Source: JBBDXI01 sp040902425
GTDB lineage: Bacteria; Planctomycetota; Phycisphaerae; Phycisphaerales; UBA1924
Direction: 5' to 3'
NCBI GenBank assembly: GCA_040902425.1
Contig: JBBDXI010000075.1
Span: 37,392 to 101,391, forward strand
DNA: 64,000 nucleotides
The translations under genes were made by a program, and so were the position numbers. Positions 49,075 through 57,272 of the stretch are shown here, piece by piece. The notes under the pieces were generated by a model. It did no database searches, had not been told where the DNA came from, and worked only from the letters and a program-made list of their open reading frames with translations. Position 1 is the first letter of the stretch. Every line of letters starts with the position of its first letter.

Positions 49075-50871
49075 ATGTTCAAGTGGACCAGTCGTGCCCG
49101 GGCTCTTGTGGCGGTGGCGGCCCTGGCGGCAGCGCCCGCGGCCGCGCTGTCGCAGTCGATCGGGCGGCTCGACCTGGAGGGCCCGATCCTCGACCGCCCC
49201 GGCCCCCTCGACTGGTTGGCGGGGGGCCGGCCCACCCTTCGGTCGGTGATGAGCACCCTCGCCGAGGCCGGCGCCGACGCCGAGATCTCCGCCGTGGTGG
49301 TGCGGCTGAAGGACGCCGAGCTGAACCGGACGCAGATCGAGGAGCTGGGCTCCGCCCTCGAGGCGCTCGCCAAGGCCGGCAAGAGGACGTACGTCTTCGC
49401 CGAGAACTACGGGCCCGCCGAGCTGCTCCTGGGCTCCCACGCGCAGCAGGTCGTCATCCAGTCCGGCGGGGGGGTCTCGCTCCCCGGGCTCCACATGGAG
49501 GAGATGTACCTCGCCGACACGCTCTCCTGGGCGGGCGTCAAGGCCGAGCTGGTCCAGATCGGCGACTACAAGGGCGCCAGCGAGATGTTCGTCAACAGCG
49601 CCCCCAGCAAGGCCTGGGACCAGAACATCAACCAGCTCCTCGACAGCCTCTACGGGGCGATGCGGGCCGAGCTGAAACGGGGCCGCAAGCTGAGCGACGA
49701 GAAGCTCGACGAGGCCATGCGCCGCGTCTGGATCGCCGACGCCGAGGAGGCGATCGAGGCCGGGCTCATCGACGCCGCCGTGGACCTGCCGGCGCTGGGC
49801 GCCTTCATCGCCGGCAGGCCCGACCCCGAGTGGGTCGAGCTGGACGCGGCCGGGGAGCCGACCTTCTCGATGGACACGACCAACCCCTTCGCGGCCCTGC
49901 CCGCGATGATGAAGGCCCTCACCGAGCCCCCGTCGCGCTCCCCCGATGGCCCGGCGATCGCCCTGGTCCACATCGACGGGGCCATCGTGGATGGCGACTC
50001 CGGCGCGGGCGGGCTCTTCGGCGAGAGCAGCGTCGGATCGCGGACCGTCCGCAACGCCCTGGAGGAGGTCCGCGCCGAGGACAAGATCAAGGGCGTCATC
50101 ATCCGGATCGAGTCGCCCGGCGGCTCCGCCACGGCCAGCGAGGTGATCTGGCAGGGCGTCCGGCGGGTCGCCGAGAAGAAGCCGGTGTGGGTCAGCGTCG
50201 GCTCCATGGCCGCCAGCGGCGGGTACTACATCGCCGTCGCCGGAGACCGCATCTACGTCAACCCCTCGAGCATCGTGGGCAGCATCGGCGTGGTCGGCGG
50301 GAAGTTCGCCATGGGCGGGCTGTACGACAAGCTGAAGGTGCGGGTGGTCGAGCGCTCGCGGGGCCCCATGGGCGGGATGTTCACCAGCGTCACGCCCTGG
50401 TCCCCGGAGCAGATCGAGCAGGTCCGCTCCAAGATGCGCCGGACGTACGACCTGTTCACGAAGCGCGTCGCCGCCGGACGCAAGGGGATCGACCTCAGCA
50501 AGACCGCCGAGGGGCGGCTGTTCGCCGGGCAGAAGGCGGTCGACCTGAACATGGCCGACACGCTCGGGGGCCTGGATGAGTGCATCGGGGCCCTCGCGAG
50601 CCACCTGGGCCTCGCGGAGTACGAGGTGCTCGACTACCCCGGGCCGCAGAGCCTCGGCGAGATTCTTGAGGAGATGTTCGGGCAGTTCGCCTCGGCCCCG
50701 GGCGTCCGTGCCGGCCGCCCCCCCGCCCTCGCCGGCGAGGCCGCGGCGGTGCTACGGACCGTGGTCGGCGAACGCGCCTGGCCCGGCGTCCGTGACTCCC
50801 TCGGCGCGCTGATGCAACTCCGCAGGGAGCCGGTGCTCCTGGTGAGCCCCCAGGCCATCATCCTGAAGTGA
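49075..50871 (+). CDS. sppA: signal peptide peptidase SppA, long form
   Basis: A 598-residue exported serine/lysine protease with two S49 domains. The signal helix is ALVAVAALAAAPAAALSQ. The general-base Lys is in IGDYKGASEMF (about residue 166) in the first half, and the nucleophile Ser is in SVGSMAASGGYYIA (about residue 380) in the second, as in E. coli SppA (67K type). RIESPGGSATASE and GSIGVVGGKF are conserved. It would clear cleaved signal peptides from the membrane. The start carries an AGGAG site; TACACT lies at 49037. Confidence 0.92.
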   Translation: MFKWTSRARALVAVAALAAAPAAALSQSIGRLDLEGPILDRPGPLDWLAGGRPTLRSVMSTLAEAGADAEISAVVVRLKDAELNRTQIEELGSALEALAKAGKRTYVFAENYGPAELLLGSHAQQVVIQSGGGVSLPGLHMEEMYLADTLSWAGVKAELVQIGDYKGASEMFVNSAPSKAWDQNINQLLDSLYGAMRAELKRGRKLSDEKLDEAMRRVWIADAEEAIEAGLIDAAVDLPALGAFIAGRPDPEWVELDAAGEPTFSMDTTNPFAALPAMMKALTEPPSRSPDGPAIALVHIDGAIVDGDSGAGGLFGESSVGSRTVRNALEEVRAEDKIKGVIIRIESPGGSATASEVIWQGVRRVAEKKPVWVSVGSMAASGGYYIAVAGDRIYVNPSSIVGSIGVVGGKFAMGGLYDKLKVRVVERSRGPMGGMFTSVTPWSPEQIEQVRSKMRRTYDLFTKRVAAGRKGIDLSKTAEGRLFAGQKAVDLNMADTLGGLDECIGALASHLGLAEYEVLDYPGPQSLGEILEEMFGQFASAPGVRAGRPPALAGEAAAVLRTVVGERAWPGVRDSLGALMQLRREPVLLVSPQAIILK

Positions 50872-50911
50872 GGCCAGGGCGAAGCGGGGCGCCCGGACAT
50901 CCCGGCTCATA

Positions 50912-51475
50912 TCAGACCTCCGTGATCTCTTTGGTCTTCTCCTCGATCTTCTTGTCCACGTCGGCCTCGTACTTCTTGAGGAGGGCCTGCACCTCCTCCT
51001 TCAGCCGCTCGATCTCGTCCTCGGGGATGTGCCCCCCGCCCTTGAGCGCATCGGCGTGCTTGTTCCCGTCGCGACGGGCGTTGCGGAGGACGACCTTCGT
51101 CTCCTCCCCCAGCTTCTTGACCCTGGAGACCAGCTGCTGCCGCCGGTCGCCCGAGAGCGCCGGCACGTTGATCCGCAGTTGCTTCCCCTCGGGCATCGGG
51201 TTCAGCCCCAGCCCCGCCGCCTCGATCGCCTTCTTGATGTCCTGCACCGACCCCGCGTCGAACGGCTTGATCAGCAGCTGCGTGGGCTCGGGGACGCTGA
51301 TCGCGGCGAGGCTCTTCAGGTCCGTGCTGGCACCGTAATAGTCCACCTTGACATACTCGACCATCGCCGGCGAGGCCCGGCCCGTGCGGATGCCGCGCAT
51401 CTCGTGCTTGAGGTACTCCAGGCCCTTCTCCATGGCCTCTTCGGTCGTGAGCAGGATGGTGTCGGGGTCATTCAT
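50912..51475 (-). CDS. frr: ribosome recycling factor
   Basis: Splits post-termination ribosomes with EF-G. The 187 residues show GIRTGRASPAMVEYVKVDYYG, ISVPEPTQLLIKPFD, IKKAIEAAGLGLNP, VPALSGDRRQQLV, RNARRDGNK and DEIERLKEEVQALLKKY. Length is standard. In most bacteria frr follows pyrH directly. Here both are on the minus strand in that order, but an opposite-strand methyltransferase-like gene lies between them. GGAG and TATCAT lie upstream. Confidence 0.97.
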   Translation of the reverse strand: MNDPDTILLTTEEAMEKGLEYLKHEMRGIRTGRASPAMVEYVKVDYYGASTDLKSLAAISVPEPTQLLIKPFDAGSVQDIKKAIEAAGLGLNPMPEGKQLRINVPALSGDRRQQLVSRVKKLGEETKVVLRNARRDGNKHADALKGGGHIPEDEIERLKEEVQALLKKYEADVDKKIEEKTKEITEV

Positions 51476-51624
51476 CGCGTCGGCTCCGGTTCGGTGCGAG
51501 CCACCATGATACGGTGCATGGCGCGGGCGTTGAGACCCGGCCCGGAGCGGCCCAAGGCGGTTGGGTATGCTGCCGTCCCCCATGAGCCCCCGGCCCCTCG
51601 GGGCGGGCGGCAAGGAGATCGGGC

Positions 51625-52278
51625 ATGCAGCGGCTCCCCCCGCAGGACCGGGCCATCCGCGCGCGATTCGCGGAGCTCGAGGCGCCCATCCCGCCCCCGC
51701 CGGAGCTGAAGGTCTGGACCCTCTGGGCCTACCAGATGTGGTCCGGCGCCCGCGTCTTCGTCGAGACCGGCACCTACATGGGCGACACCGCCGCGGCCCT
51801 GGCGCAGGTCTGCCAGCGCGTCTACTCGATCGAGCTGGCCCCCGCCTTGGCCGCGCGGGCCCGCGCCAAGTTCGCCGGCCGGCCCGCCGTCCAGATATTC
51901 GAGGGCGACAGCGCCACGGTCCTGCCCCGCATCCTCGCGGAGCTGCGCGAGCCCGCGCTGTTCTGGCTCGACGCGCACTACTCCGGCGGGCCCACGGCCG
52001 TCTCGTCCGAGGCCGCGGTCCCCATCTTCCGCGAGCTGGCCGCCATCTTCGAGCACCCGGTCGAGGGCCACATCGTCCTGATCGACGACATCCGCCACTT
52101 CTGCGGCCAGAAGGGCTACCCCACCTTCGACGAGCTCCGCGCCTTCGTCCAGGCGCGCAAGCCCGACTGGGTCTTCGACGTCGCGCTCGACAGCGCCCGC
52201 CTGCACGCGCCCCGCGAGGCGGCAGCCCAGCCGGGGACCGCCGCCCCCCCCTGGGCCCGGTGGGTCACGCCTGCGTGA
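51625..52278 (+). CDS. SAM-dependent methyltransferase-like protein
   Basis: A 217-residue protein with a Rossmann methyltransferase core: VFVETGTYMGDTAAALAQV (motif I, here GTYMGDT), VYSIELAPALAARAR, VQIFEGDSATVLPRIL and FWLDAHYSGGPTA. It resembles small class I methyltransferase-like proteins found near glycan genes. Methylation has not been shown for this group. AAGGAG precedes the ATG. Its 3' end overlaps the pyrH 3' end by 14 bases on the other strand, and it separates pyrH from frr. Confidence 0.72.
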   Translation: MQRLPPQDRAIRARFAELEAPIPPPPELKVWTLWAYQMWSGARVFVETGTYMGDTAAALAQVCQRVYSIELAPALAARARAKFAGRPAVQIFEGDSATVLPRILAELREPALFWLDAHYSGGPTAVSSEAAVPIFRELAAIFEHPVEGHIVLIDDIRHFCGQKGYPTFDELRAFVQARKPDWVFDVALDSARLHAPREAAAQPGTAAPPWARWVTPA

Positions 52279-53044
52279 TCCGCGTCCCGATCGACTCGCC
52301 CTCGATCACCCGCCGGATGTTCCCGGTCCGCTTGAAGTCGAACACCAGCACCGGGATGTCGTGCTCGCGGCACATGGTCAGGGCGGTCATGTCCATCACC
52401 GCCAGCCCTTTGCTGATCGCCTCCGCGAACGTGAGGTGGTCGTACCGCTTGGCCGAGGGGTCCTTCCGCGGGTCCGCGGTGTAGACGCCGTCCACCTTGG
52501 TCGCCTTCAGCAGCACGTCGCACTCCAGTTCCGTCGCCCGCAGCGCCGCGCACGTGTCGGTCGAGAAGAACGGGTTGCCCGTCCCCGCCGCCAGGATCAC
52601 CACGCGCCCCTTCTGCAGGTGCCGGATCGCCCGCCCCCGGATGAACGACTCCGCTACGGCCCGGATCTCGATCGCCGACATCACCCGCGAATCGATCCCC
52701 ATCGTCCCCAGCTTCTCGCGCAGCGCCAGGGCGTTGATCACCGTCCCCAGCATCCCCATGTAGTCCGCCGTCGCCCGGTGGATGTGCCCGGCCGCGGCCA
52801 GCTGCGCCCCCCGGATGATGTTCCCGCCCCCGACCACGACCGCCAGTTCCGCCCCCGCCTGGGTGGCATCCCGCACCTCCGCCGCGATCAACTCCAGTTC
52901 CCGCGCATCGACCCCGAACCCCCCGGGCTGGCAGAACGCCTCCCCGCTGAGCTTCAGGAGCACCCGCTGGAACGGACGGTCTGGGGGGGGAGGGGGCATG
53001 GGTGCGGGGCGGGCTTGCGGCGCGGCCGCTCGCGTGCTGGGCAT
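52265..53044 (-). CDS. pyrH: UMP kinase
   Basis: Phosphorylates UMP to UDP. The 259 residues contain RVLLKLSGEAF, AVVVGGGNIIRG, ADYMGMLGTVINALAL, ILAAGTGNPFFSTDT, DVLLKATKVDGVYTADPR and MDMTALTMCREHDIPV, all typical of bacterial PyrH. The first 24 residues (MPSTRAAAPQARPAPMPPPPP) are an extra Pro/Ala-rich leader, and the true start could be the Met at residue 16. A TAGACTTGG block 45 bases upstream repeats the one before the HMA gene. Confidence 0.95.
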   Translation of the reverse strand: MPSTRAAAPQARPAPMPPPPPDRPFQRVLLKLSGEAFCQPGGFGVDARELELIAAEVRDATQAGAELAVVVGGGNIIRGAQLAAAGHIHRATADYMGMLGTVINALALREKLGTMGIDSRVMSAIEIRAVAESFIRGRAIRHLQKGRVVILAAGTGNPFFSTDTCAALRATELECDVLLKATKVDGVYTADPRKDPSAKRYDHLTFAEAISKGLAVMDMTALTMCREHDIPVLVFDFKRTGNIRRVIEGESIGTRITQA

Positions 53045-53307
53045 CGGGCCTCCGGGTCGGCGGGACGGCGGTCAGAAGGGACCGGCCAAGTCTAAGCGGG
53101 GGCGCGGGCGCCCGCGCAAACCCCCAATCCGGGCCCCGGCCCGCAGCGGAACTGCGGGGAACCGGTATCAGAACACGATGAGAGGGTGGTGCGGACAGAC
53201 GGGGGCGGCTCCCCGTGGTGTCCGGCCTCGATTGGCTGGGCCAGAAACGGCACCTTTGGGCCTGGGTGAACGTCCAACACCCGGCCCGGTGCGGCCCCCG
53301 AGCCCCT

Positions 53308-53313
53308 TACGAT
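53308..53313 (+). promoter_or_regulatory. putative -10 box of the VWA-TolQ/TolR operon (TACGAT)
   Basis: TACGAT ends 8 bases before the ATG at 53322. The rest of the 277-base space between pyrH and this gene holds a 16-base perfect GC palindrome (53102-53117) and no open frame that I trust. Confidence 0.38.
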
Positions 53314-53321
53314 TGGCAGAC

Positions 53322-54362
53322 ATGACCCGGATGCGCGCCTCAGGATGGAGCCAGGCCACGGACACGGACGCCGAGGACGCCTCGCGCGGCCAGCCGGCAC
53401 TGCCGCCGACGCTGGGGGACCGCCTGATCCGCTGGGCCAAGCCCGCCTCCCTCACCGCCGCGGGCACATCGCTCGTCGTGCACCTGGTCCTGTGGGCGCT
53501 GGCCGCCTTGATCGTGATCGGCGGCGGGCAGGCGGGCGGCGCCGGGGGCGGGAGCGGAGACGGCATCGTCGGCGTGGCCGTGGTCACCGAGGCCGAGCTC
53601 GGGCAGATGCAGAACGCCGGGCTGGATGCCGAGGCCCCCGCGGTGGCCGAGGCGCCCACGGTCGCCCTCCCCGGCGGCGAGACGGACATCCAGATCAACG
53701 ACGCCATCGGCGGCGGTGGGAGCGACGCCGGCGCGCTCGGGGGCGGGCTCGGCTCGCTGACCTCGGGGATGGGCGCCGGCGACATCTCCGGAGGACCCGG
53801 GCTGGGCGCCGGCGGGGCGGGCGGGGGCGCCGCCAGCTTCTTCGGCGTCGAGGCCCGCGGGACCCGCTTCGCCTACATCATCGACGTCTCCGGCTCCATG
53901 GACCTGGGCGTCGGCGCCATGTCCCTCAAGCGGATCGACATCCTCAAGTCGGAGCTGGGCAAGTCGCTGGCGGCCCTGCTGGAGAACGCCCACTTCTTCG
54001 TCGCCCTGTTCAGCGGCGACAGCAAGCCCCTGGGCGGACGGATGGAGTGGGTGGCCTCGAACGAGTCCGGCAAGACCTGGGCCCGGCGGACCGTCCCCCT
54101 GATCACCGCCGAGGGCGAGACCAAGCCGCTCCCCGCGTTCTCGATCGTGTTCGGCCTGCGTCCCCGGCCGGACGCGATCTACTTCATGACCGACGGCGAG
54201 TTCGACAAGGACTACGCCAACCAGATCGCCCGCATCAACGCCGACTACAAGATCCCGATCCACTGCATCACCTTCGTCAGCGCCGAGGGGCAGGAGGTCA
54301 TGCGCAAGATCGCCGCCGATTCCGGCGGCACCTACACCCACATCCCGGGGCCCGGAGGATGA
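53322..54362 (+). CDS. membrane-anchored VWA-domain protein, first gene of the Tol/Exb-type operon
   Basis: A 346-residue protein. One membrane helix (SLVVHLVLWALAALIVIGGG, about 50-70) is followed by a Gly/Ala/Asp-rich linker of about 100 residues (many GGG runs) and a VWA domain with the MIDAS YIIDVSGSMDLG (about 187) and FMTDGEFDK. The layout places the VWA domain outside the cytoplasmic membrane. The stop overlaps the next start in ATGA. The N-terminal helix and long linker recall TolA or TonB in outline, but there is no sequence similarity that I can point to. It is the likely effector or sensor of the ExbB/ExbD pair downstream. Confidence 0.86.
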   Translation: MTRMRASGWSQATDTDAEDASRGQPALPPTLGDRLIRWAKPASLTAAGTSLVVHLVLWALAALIVIGGGQAGGAGGGSGDGIVGVAVVTEAELGQMQNAGLDAEAPAVAEAPTVALPGGETDIQINDAIGGGGSDAGALGGGLGSLTSGMGAGDISGGPGLGAGGAGGGAASFFGVEARGTRFAYIIDVSGSMDLGVGAMSLKRIDILKSELGKSLAALLENAHFFVALFSGDSKPLGGRMEWVASNESGKTWARRTVPLITAEGETKPLPAFSIVFGLRPRPDAIYFMTDGEFDKDYANQIARINADYKIPIHCITFVSAEGQEVMRKIAADSGGTYTHIPGPGG

Positions 54363-55602
54363 CGGGGACGCTCGCGATCGCACTTCTCGCGGCCGGGGTG
54401 GCGCAGGTACAGCTGCGCGGGGGTGAGCAGCCGCCCGCGGGCGCGCCCGTGGCCGTGAGCGCTGCCGGCGTGGCGTTCGGCGCGCCGGGGGCCGCCCCCG
54501 GAACGCTCGTCAGCACCGTCATCGGGTGGGACCGCGTGAAGTCGGTGGGCGGATCGCTGGCCTCGCCCGCCGCGCAGTGGCTCCCCATCGGCGAGGAGGC
54601 GTGGCGGGCCCGGATGCGCCTCGAGCGGGGCGACGCCCTCGCCGCCGAGCCCGTGCTCGAGAAGCTCTTCCAGACCCTGCGGGGCGAGCGCGGCCCGACC
54701 GCCGCCGTGGTCAGCGAGGGTCTCATGCGCTGCCGCATCCGCCGGGCGGCGCACGTCGCCGCCGTCGAGCCCTGGCTGGCGTACCTGGAGGCGACAGCCG
54801 ATGCCTCGCCCTCGCCCCTGCACGCGTCCTGGGCGGCGGAGGCGGGGCTCCCGTCGGTGATCGACCCCGGCGGGCTCGCGCCGGCCCTCCCGCCCATTTG
54901 GCTCGCCTGGCCCTCCGTCGAGGCGTACGCCCGCTCGGCCGTGTGGACCGGCGTCGCGGCGAAGGCCAGCGGGCCGCCGTCGCGCGTCGCGGTCCTCGCG
55001 AGGCTGTACCACATGGCCGCGCAGCACGAGGCCGGGGAACCCGTCCAGTGGACCGACGTCGCCTCGGCGAGGCGATTCACGATGGTGATGCTCACCGGNN
55101 NNNNNNNNAGTGGACCGACGTCCCCTCCCGCGCCCCGGCCACCAAGCTCATCGAACTGATCGTGCAGTCTCGTGTGGGCGATGCCGAGCGCCGAGCGGAG
55201 GCCCGGCGCGGGCTTCAGGAGCGGCTCCGGCCCACGCCGGCCACCGGCCACCAGCCGCCCGCGCCCTGGCTCCAGGCGTGGGTCCACACCGCCCTTGGCC
55301 GCTCCCTGCTCCGCGAGGATGCGCCCGAGCAGAAGAAGCTCGGGGTGATCGAGCTCCTCCAGGTCCCCGCGGCGCACTCCGCCGCCCACCCGTACCTCGA
55401 CGGCGTGGCCCTGGCGGAGGCCTCCGTCGCCCTGCGGGCCCTGGGCGACGCCCCGGGCGCCGATGTCCTCGCCCGCGAACTGATCGATCGTTACCCGACT
55501 CACCCCGCCCACGACTGGGCGCCGTTCGCCGCGGCCAGGCCGGCCTCGCCGCGCCCGGCGCCCGCGGGCTCCGGCGGCCCCGTGGCCGCAGCGCCGCGCT
55601 GA
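54359..55602 (+). CDS. exported protein of unknown family, interrupted by an assembly gap
   Basis: The ATG overlaps the previous stop (ATGA). A signal peptide (GTLAIALLAAGVAQVQL) starts a helical protein. Ten N's at 55099-55108 break it, and the frames on the two sides differ. Both sides carry the same 14 bases, AGTGGACCGACGTC (55047-55060 and 55109-55122). If the two copies are merged, the frame runs unbroken to the stop at 55602 and gives 393 residues (QWTDVPSRAPATKLIEL across the join), which suggests that the 38 bases before the gap are an assembly artefact. The C-terminal half is rich in Ala and Leu and looks TPR-like (LGRSLLREDAPEQKKLGVIE). The function is unknown. Confidence 0.72.
55099..55108. 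other. assembly gap (10 N)
   Basis: A fixed-length run of ten N's flanked by duplicated 14-base ends. Its length is a scaffolding convention and not a measured distance. Confidence 0.99.
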
Positions 55603-55617
55603 TCCTGAAAGGGCCCC

Positions 55618-56421
55618 ATGCACCCGCTCCCGTCCCGACTGATCCTCCTCGCCCAGGACGCCGCCGCCCCGGCGGGGAGCGCGACCTCCAAGAGCATCCT
55701 GGAGTACATCCAGGACGGCGGCATCCTCAGCTACGTGCTGGTGATCGTCTCGTTCATCGCCGTGGCGCTGATCGTCCGCAACATCCTCATGCTCCGGCGG
55801 AGCCGCCTGGCCCCGCCAGAGGTGCTCGCCCGCCTGGAGAGCGAGCTGAAGCAGAACGACGTCGAGGGGGCCCTGGCCGTCTGCACCGCCCCGGGGAACG
55901 ACTCGTTCCTCTCCCGCGTGTTCGGCGCAGCGCTGCTCCGCTGCTCGCGATCGCCCTTCGGCTTCCTCGAGCTGCGCACGGCCCTCGAGGAGTCCGGCCA
56001 GCGCGAGGCCGACCGCCTCCACCGCGCCAACGACGGCGTGGGCATCATCGCGGCCGTGGGCCCCATGCTGGGCCTGCTGGGCACCGTGGTGGGCATGATC
56101 GGCGCCTTCGCGACCATCGGCGGGGCCGAGGCCAGCGCCCGCTCGCAGGAGCTGGCCAAGTTCATGTCCATCGCCCTGGTCTGCACCGCCGAGGGCCTCA
56201 TCGTCGCGATCCCCTGCACCGTCGCCTTCGCCATGTTCCGGCGCCACATCGACCACCTCGTCGGCGAGATCGCCGAGCAGATCGAGTTCCTGACCCGCAC
56301 GCTGGAGCAGCACGGCGACGAGCGCGGCGCGGCCCCCTCGGCGCCGGCGCGGGCGGGCAAGCCGGCCGCCGCCGCCAGGTCCGCGCCCGCCGGCCCGGCC
56401 CGCGGCGTGCAGGTCTCCTGA
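55618..56421 (+). CDS. MotA/TolQ/ExbB proton channel protein
   Basis: A 267-residue inner-membrane protein with the three-helix ExbB plan: ILSYVLVIVSFIAVALIVRNI, then a cytosolic loop with LLGTVVGMIGAF and FMSIALVCTAEGLIVAIPCTVAFAMF, both signature blocks of the proton path. The first helix follows a short Ala-rich N-terminus; the C-terminus is a Pro/Ala/Lys tail. With two ExbD partners next to it, it should form a proton-driven motor. It starts 15 bases after the previous gene. Confidence 0.93.
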   Translation: MHPLPSRLILLAQDAAAPAGSATSKSILEYIQDGGILSYVLVIVSFIAVALIVRNILMLRRSRLAPPEVLARLESELKQNDVEGALAVCTAPGNDSFLSRVFGAALLRCSRSPFGFLELRTALEESGQREADRLHRANDGVGIIAAVGPMLGLLGTVVGMIGAFATIGGAEASARSQELAKFMSIALVCTAEGLIVAIPCTVAFAMFRRHIDHLVGEIAEQIEFLTRTLEQHGDERGAAPSAPARAGKPAAAARSAPAGPARGVQVS

Positions 56422-56430
56422 GGAGCGACC

Positions 56431-56853
56431 ATGAGGTTCGGCCGCGCCCGCATCCCCGAAGAGGCCTCGTTCGATCTCACCCCGATGATCGACGTGATCC
56501 TCTTGCTCATCATCTTCTTCATGTTCACCACGCACTTCGCCAAGACCCAGCTGCGGCCCATGGACCTGCCCCGCGAGAAGGGCGAGCGGACGGCGCAGGA
56601 CTCCGGCAAGGCGTCCATCGTGATCGACCTGGCGAAGGACGGGCAGATGAGCGTTCTGGGCACTGACACGGACCTGCCCAGCCTCGTGCGGATGGTGCAG
56701 GGCGAGGTGCTGCGCCTCGGCGCCAGCCTGGACCTGGTCATCCGGGCCGACCGGGCCTGCCCCGCCGCCCACCTCAACCGCCTCGCCGACGGCCTCGCGG
56801 GCGTCGGCGTGCGCGACTGGAAGCTGGCCACGGCCGGGGAGGGCGCCCGGTGA
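56431..56853 (+). CDS. ExbD/TolR family protein, first copy
   Basis: A 140-residue single-helix protein. The helix FDLTPMIDVILLLIIFFMF carries the conserved Asp (MIDV) that takes the proton. The periplasmic part (IVIDLAKDGQMSV, LDLVIRADRACPAAHLNRL) is the ExbD fold. GAGG precedes the ATG; the stop overlaps the next start (GTGA). Confidence 0.93.
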   Translation: MRFGRARIPEEASFDLTPMIDVILLLIIFFMFTTHFAKTQLRPMDLPREKGERTAQDSGKASIVIDLAKDGQMSVLGTDTDLPSLVRMVQGEVLRLGASLDLVIRADRACPAAHLNRLADGLAGVGVRDWKLATAGEGAR

Positions 56854-57272
56854 AGTTCACCCGCACCCAGAACCGCCGGTTCGCGATCGAGAAGGTGCGG
56901 CTCCCCCTGGTCGCCCTCATCGACGTGATCCTGTTCCTGCTCATCTACTTCATCATGGCCGGCTCCCTCGCCGCCGAGGAGTCCGAGCTCCGGGCCGCCC
57001 TCCAGACCGAGAAGAAGCAGGCCGGGCAGGGGTCCGACCTCGCCCCCCAGGTCCTCTTCGTCGAGGCGCCCGGCGGCGCGGTCCGGTTCCGCATCGGCGA
57101 GCGGGTGTTCAACGACAGGCCCTCCCTCACGGCCGTCCTCAAGCAACTCCCCAAAGACCAGGGCATCCGCGTCCGGGTCTCCGGCGAGCCCCCGGTCGAG
57201 TCCGCGGCCGCGGCCCTCCAGGCGTGCACGGAGGCGGGGTTCAGCAAGGTGAGCTATGTCCCGGGCCGCTGA
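56850..57272 (+). CDS. ExbD/TolR family protein, second copy
   Basis: A 140-residue protein paralogous in plan to the one before it: helix VALIDVILFLLIYFIMAGSLA with the proton Asp (LIDV) and a periplasmic domain (RFRIGERVFNDRPSLTAVL, GFSKVSYVPGR). Two different ExbD genes behind one ExbB gene imply a mixed ExbD dimer in the channel. GTG start, coupled to the previous stop; its own end overlaps the next gene by 17 bases. Confidence 0.92.
   Translation: MKFTRTQNRRFAIEKVRLPLVALIDVILFLLIYFIMAGSLAAEESELRAALQTEKKQAGQGSDLAPQVLFVEAPGGAVRFRIGERVFNDRPSLTAVLKQLPKDQGIRVRVSGEPPVESAAAALQACTEAGFSKVSYVPGR

Noticed and set aside
53102..53117. A 16-base GC palindrome before the VWA operon as an operator
   Set aside because: Perfect palindromes of G and C are common at this base composition, and no second copy or spacing clue was found.
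54298..56772. An 824-codon minus-strand frame across the assembly gap
   Set aside because: It spans the N-run and lies opposite the ExbB/ExbD genes. No family features.
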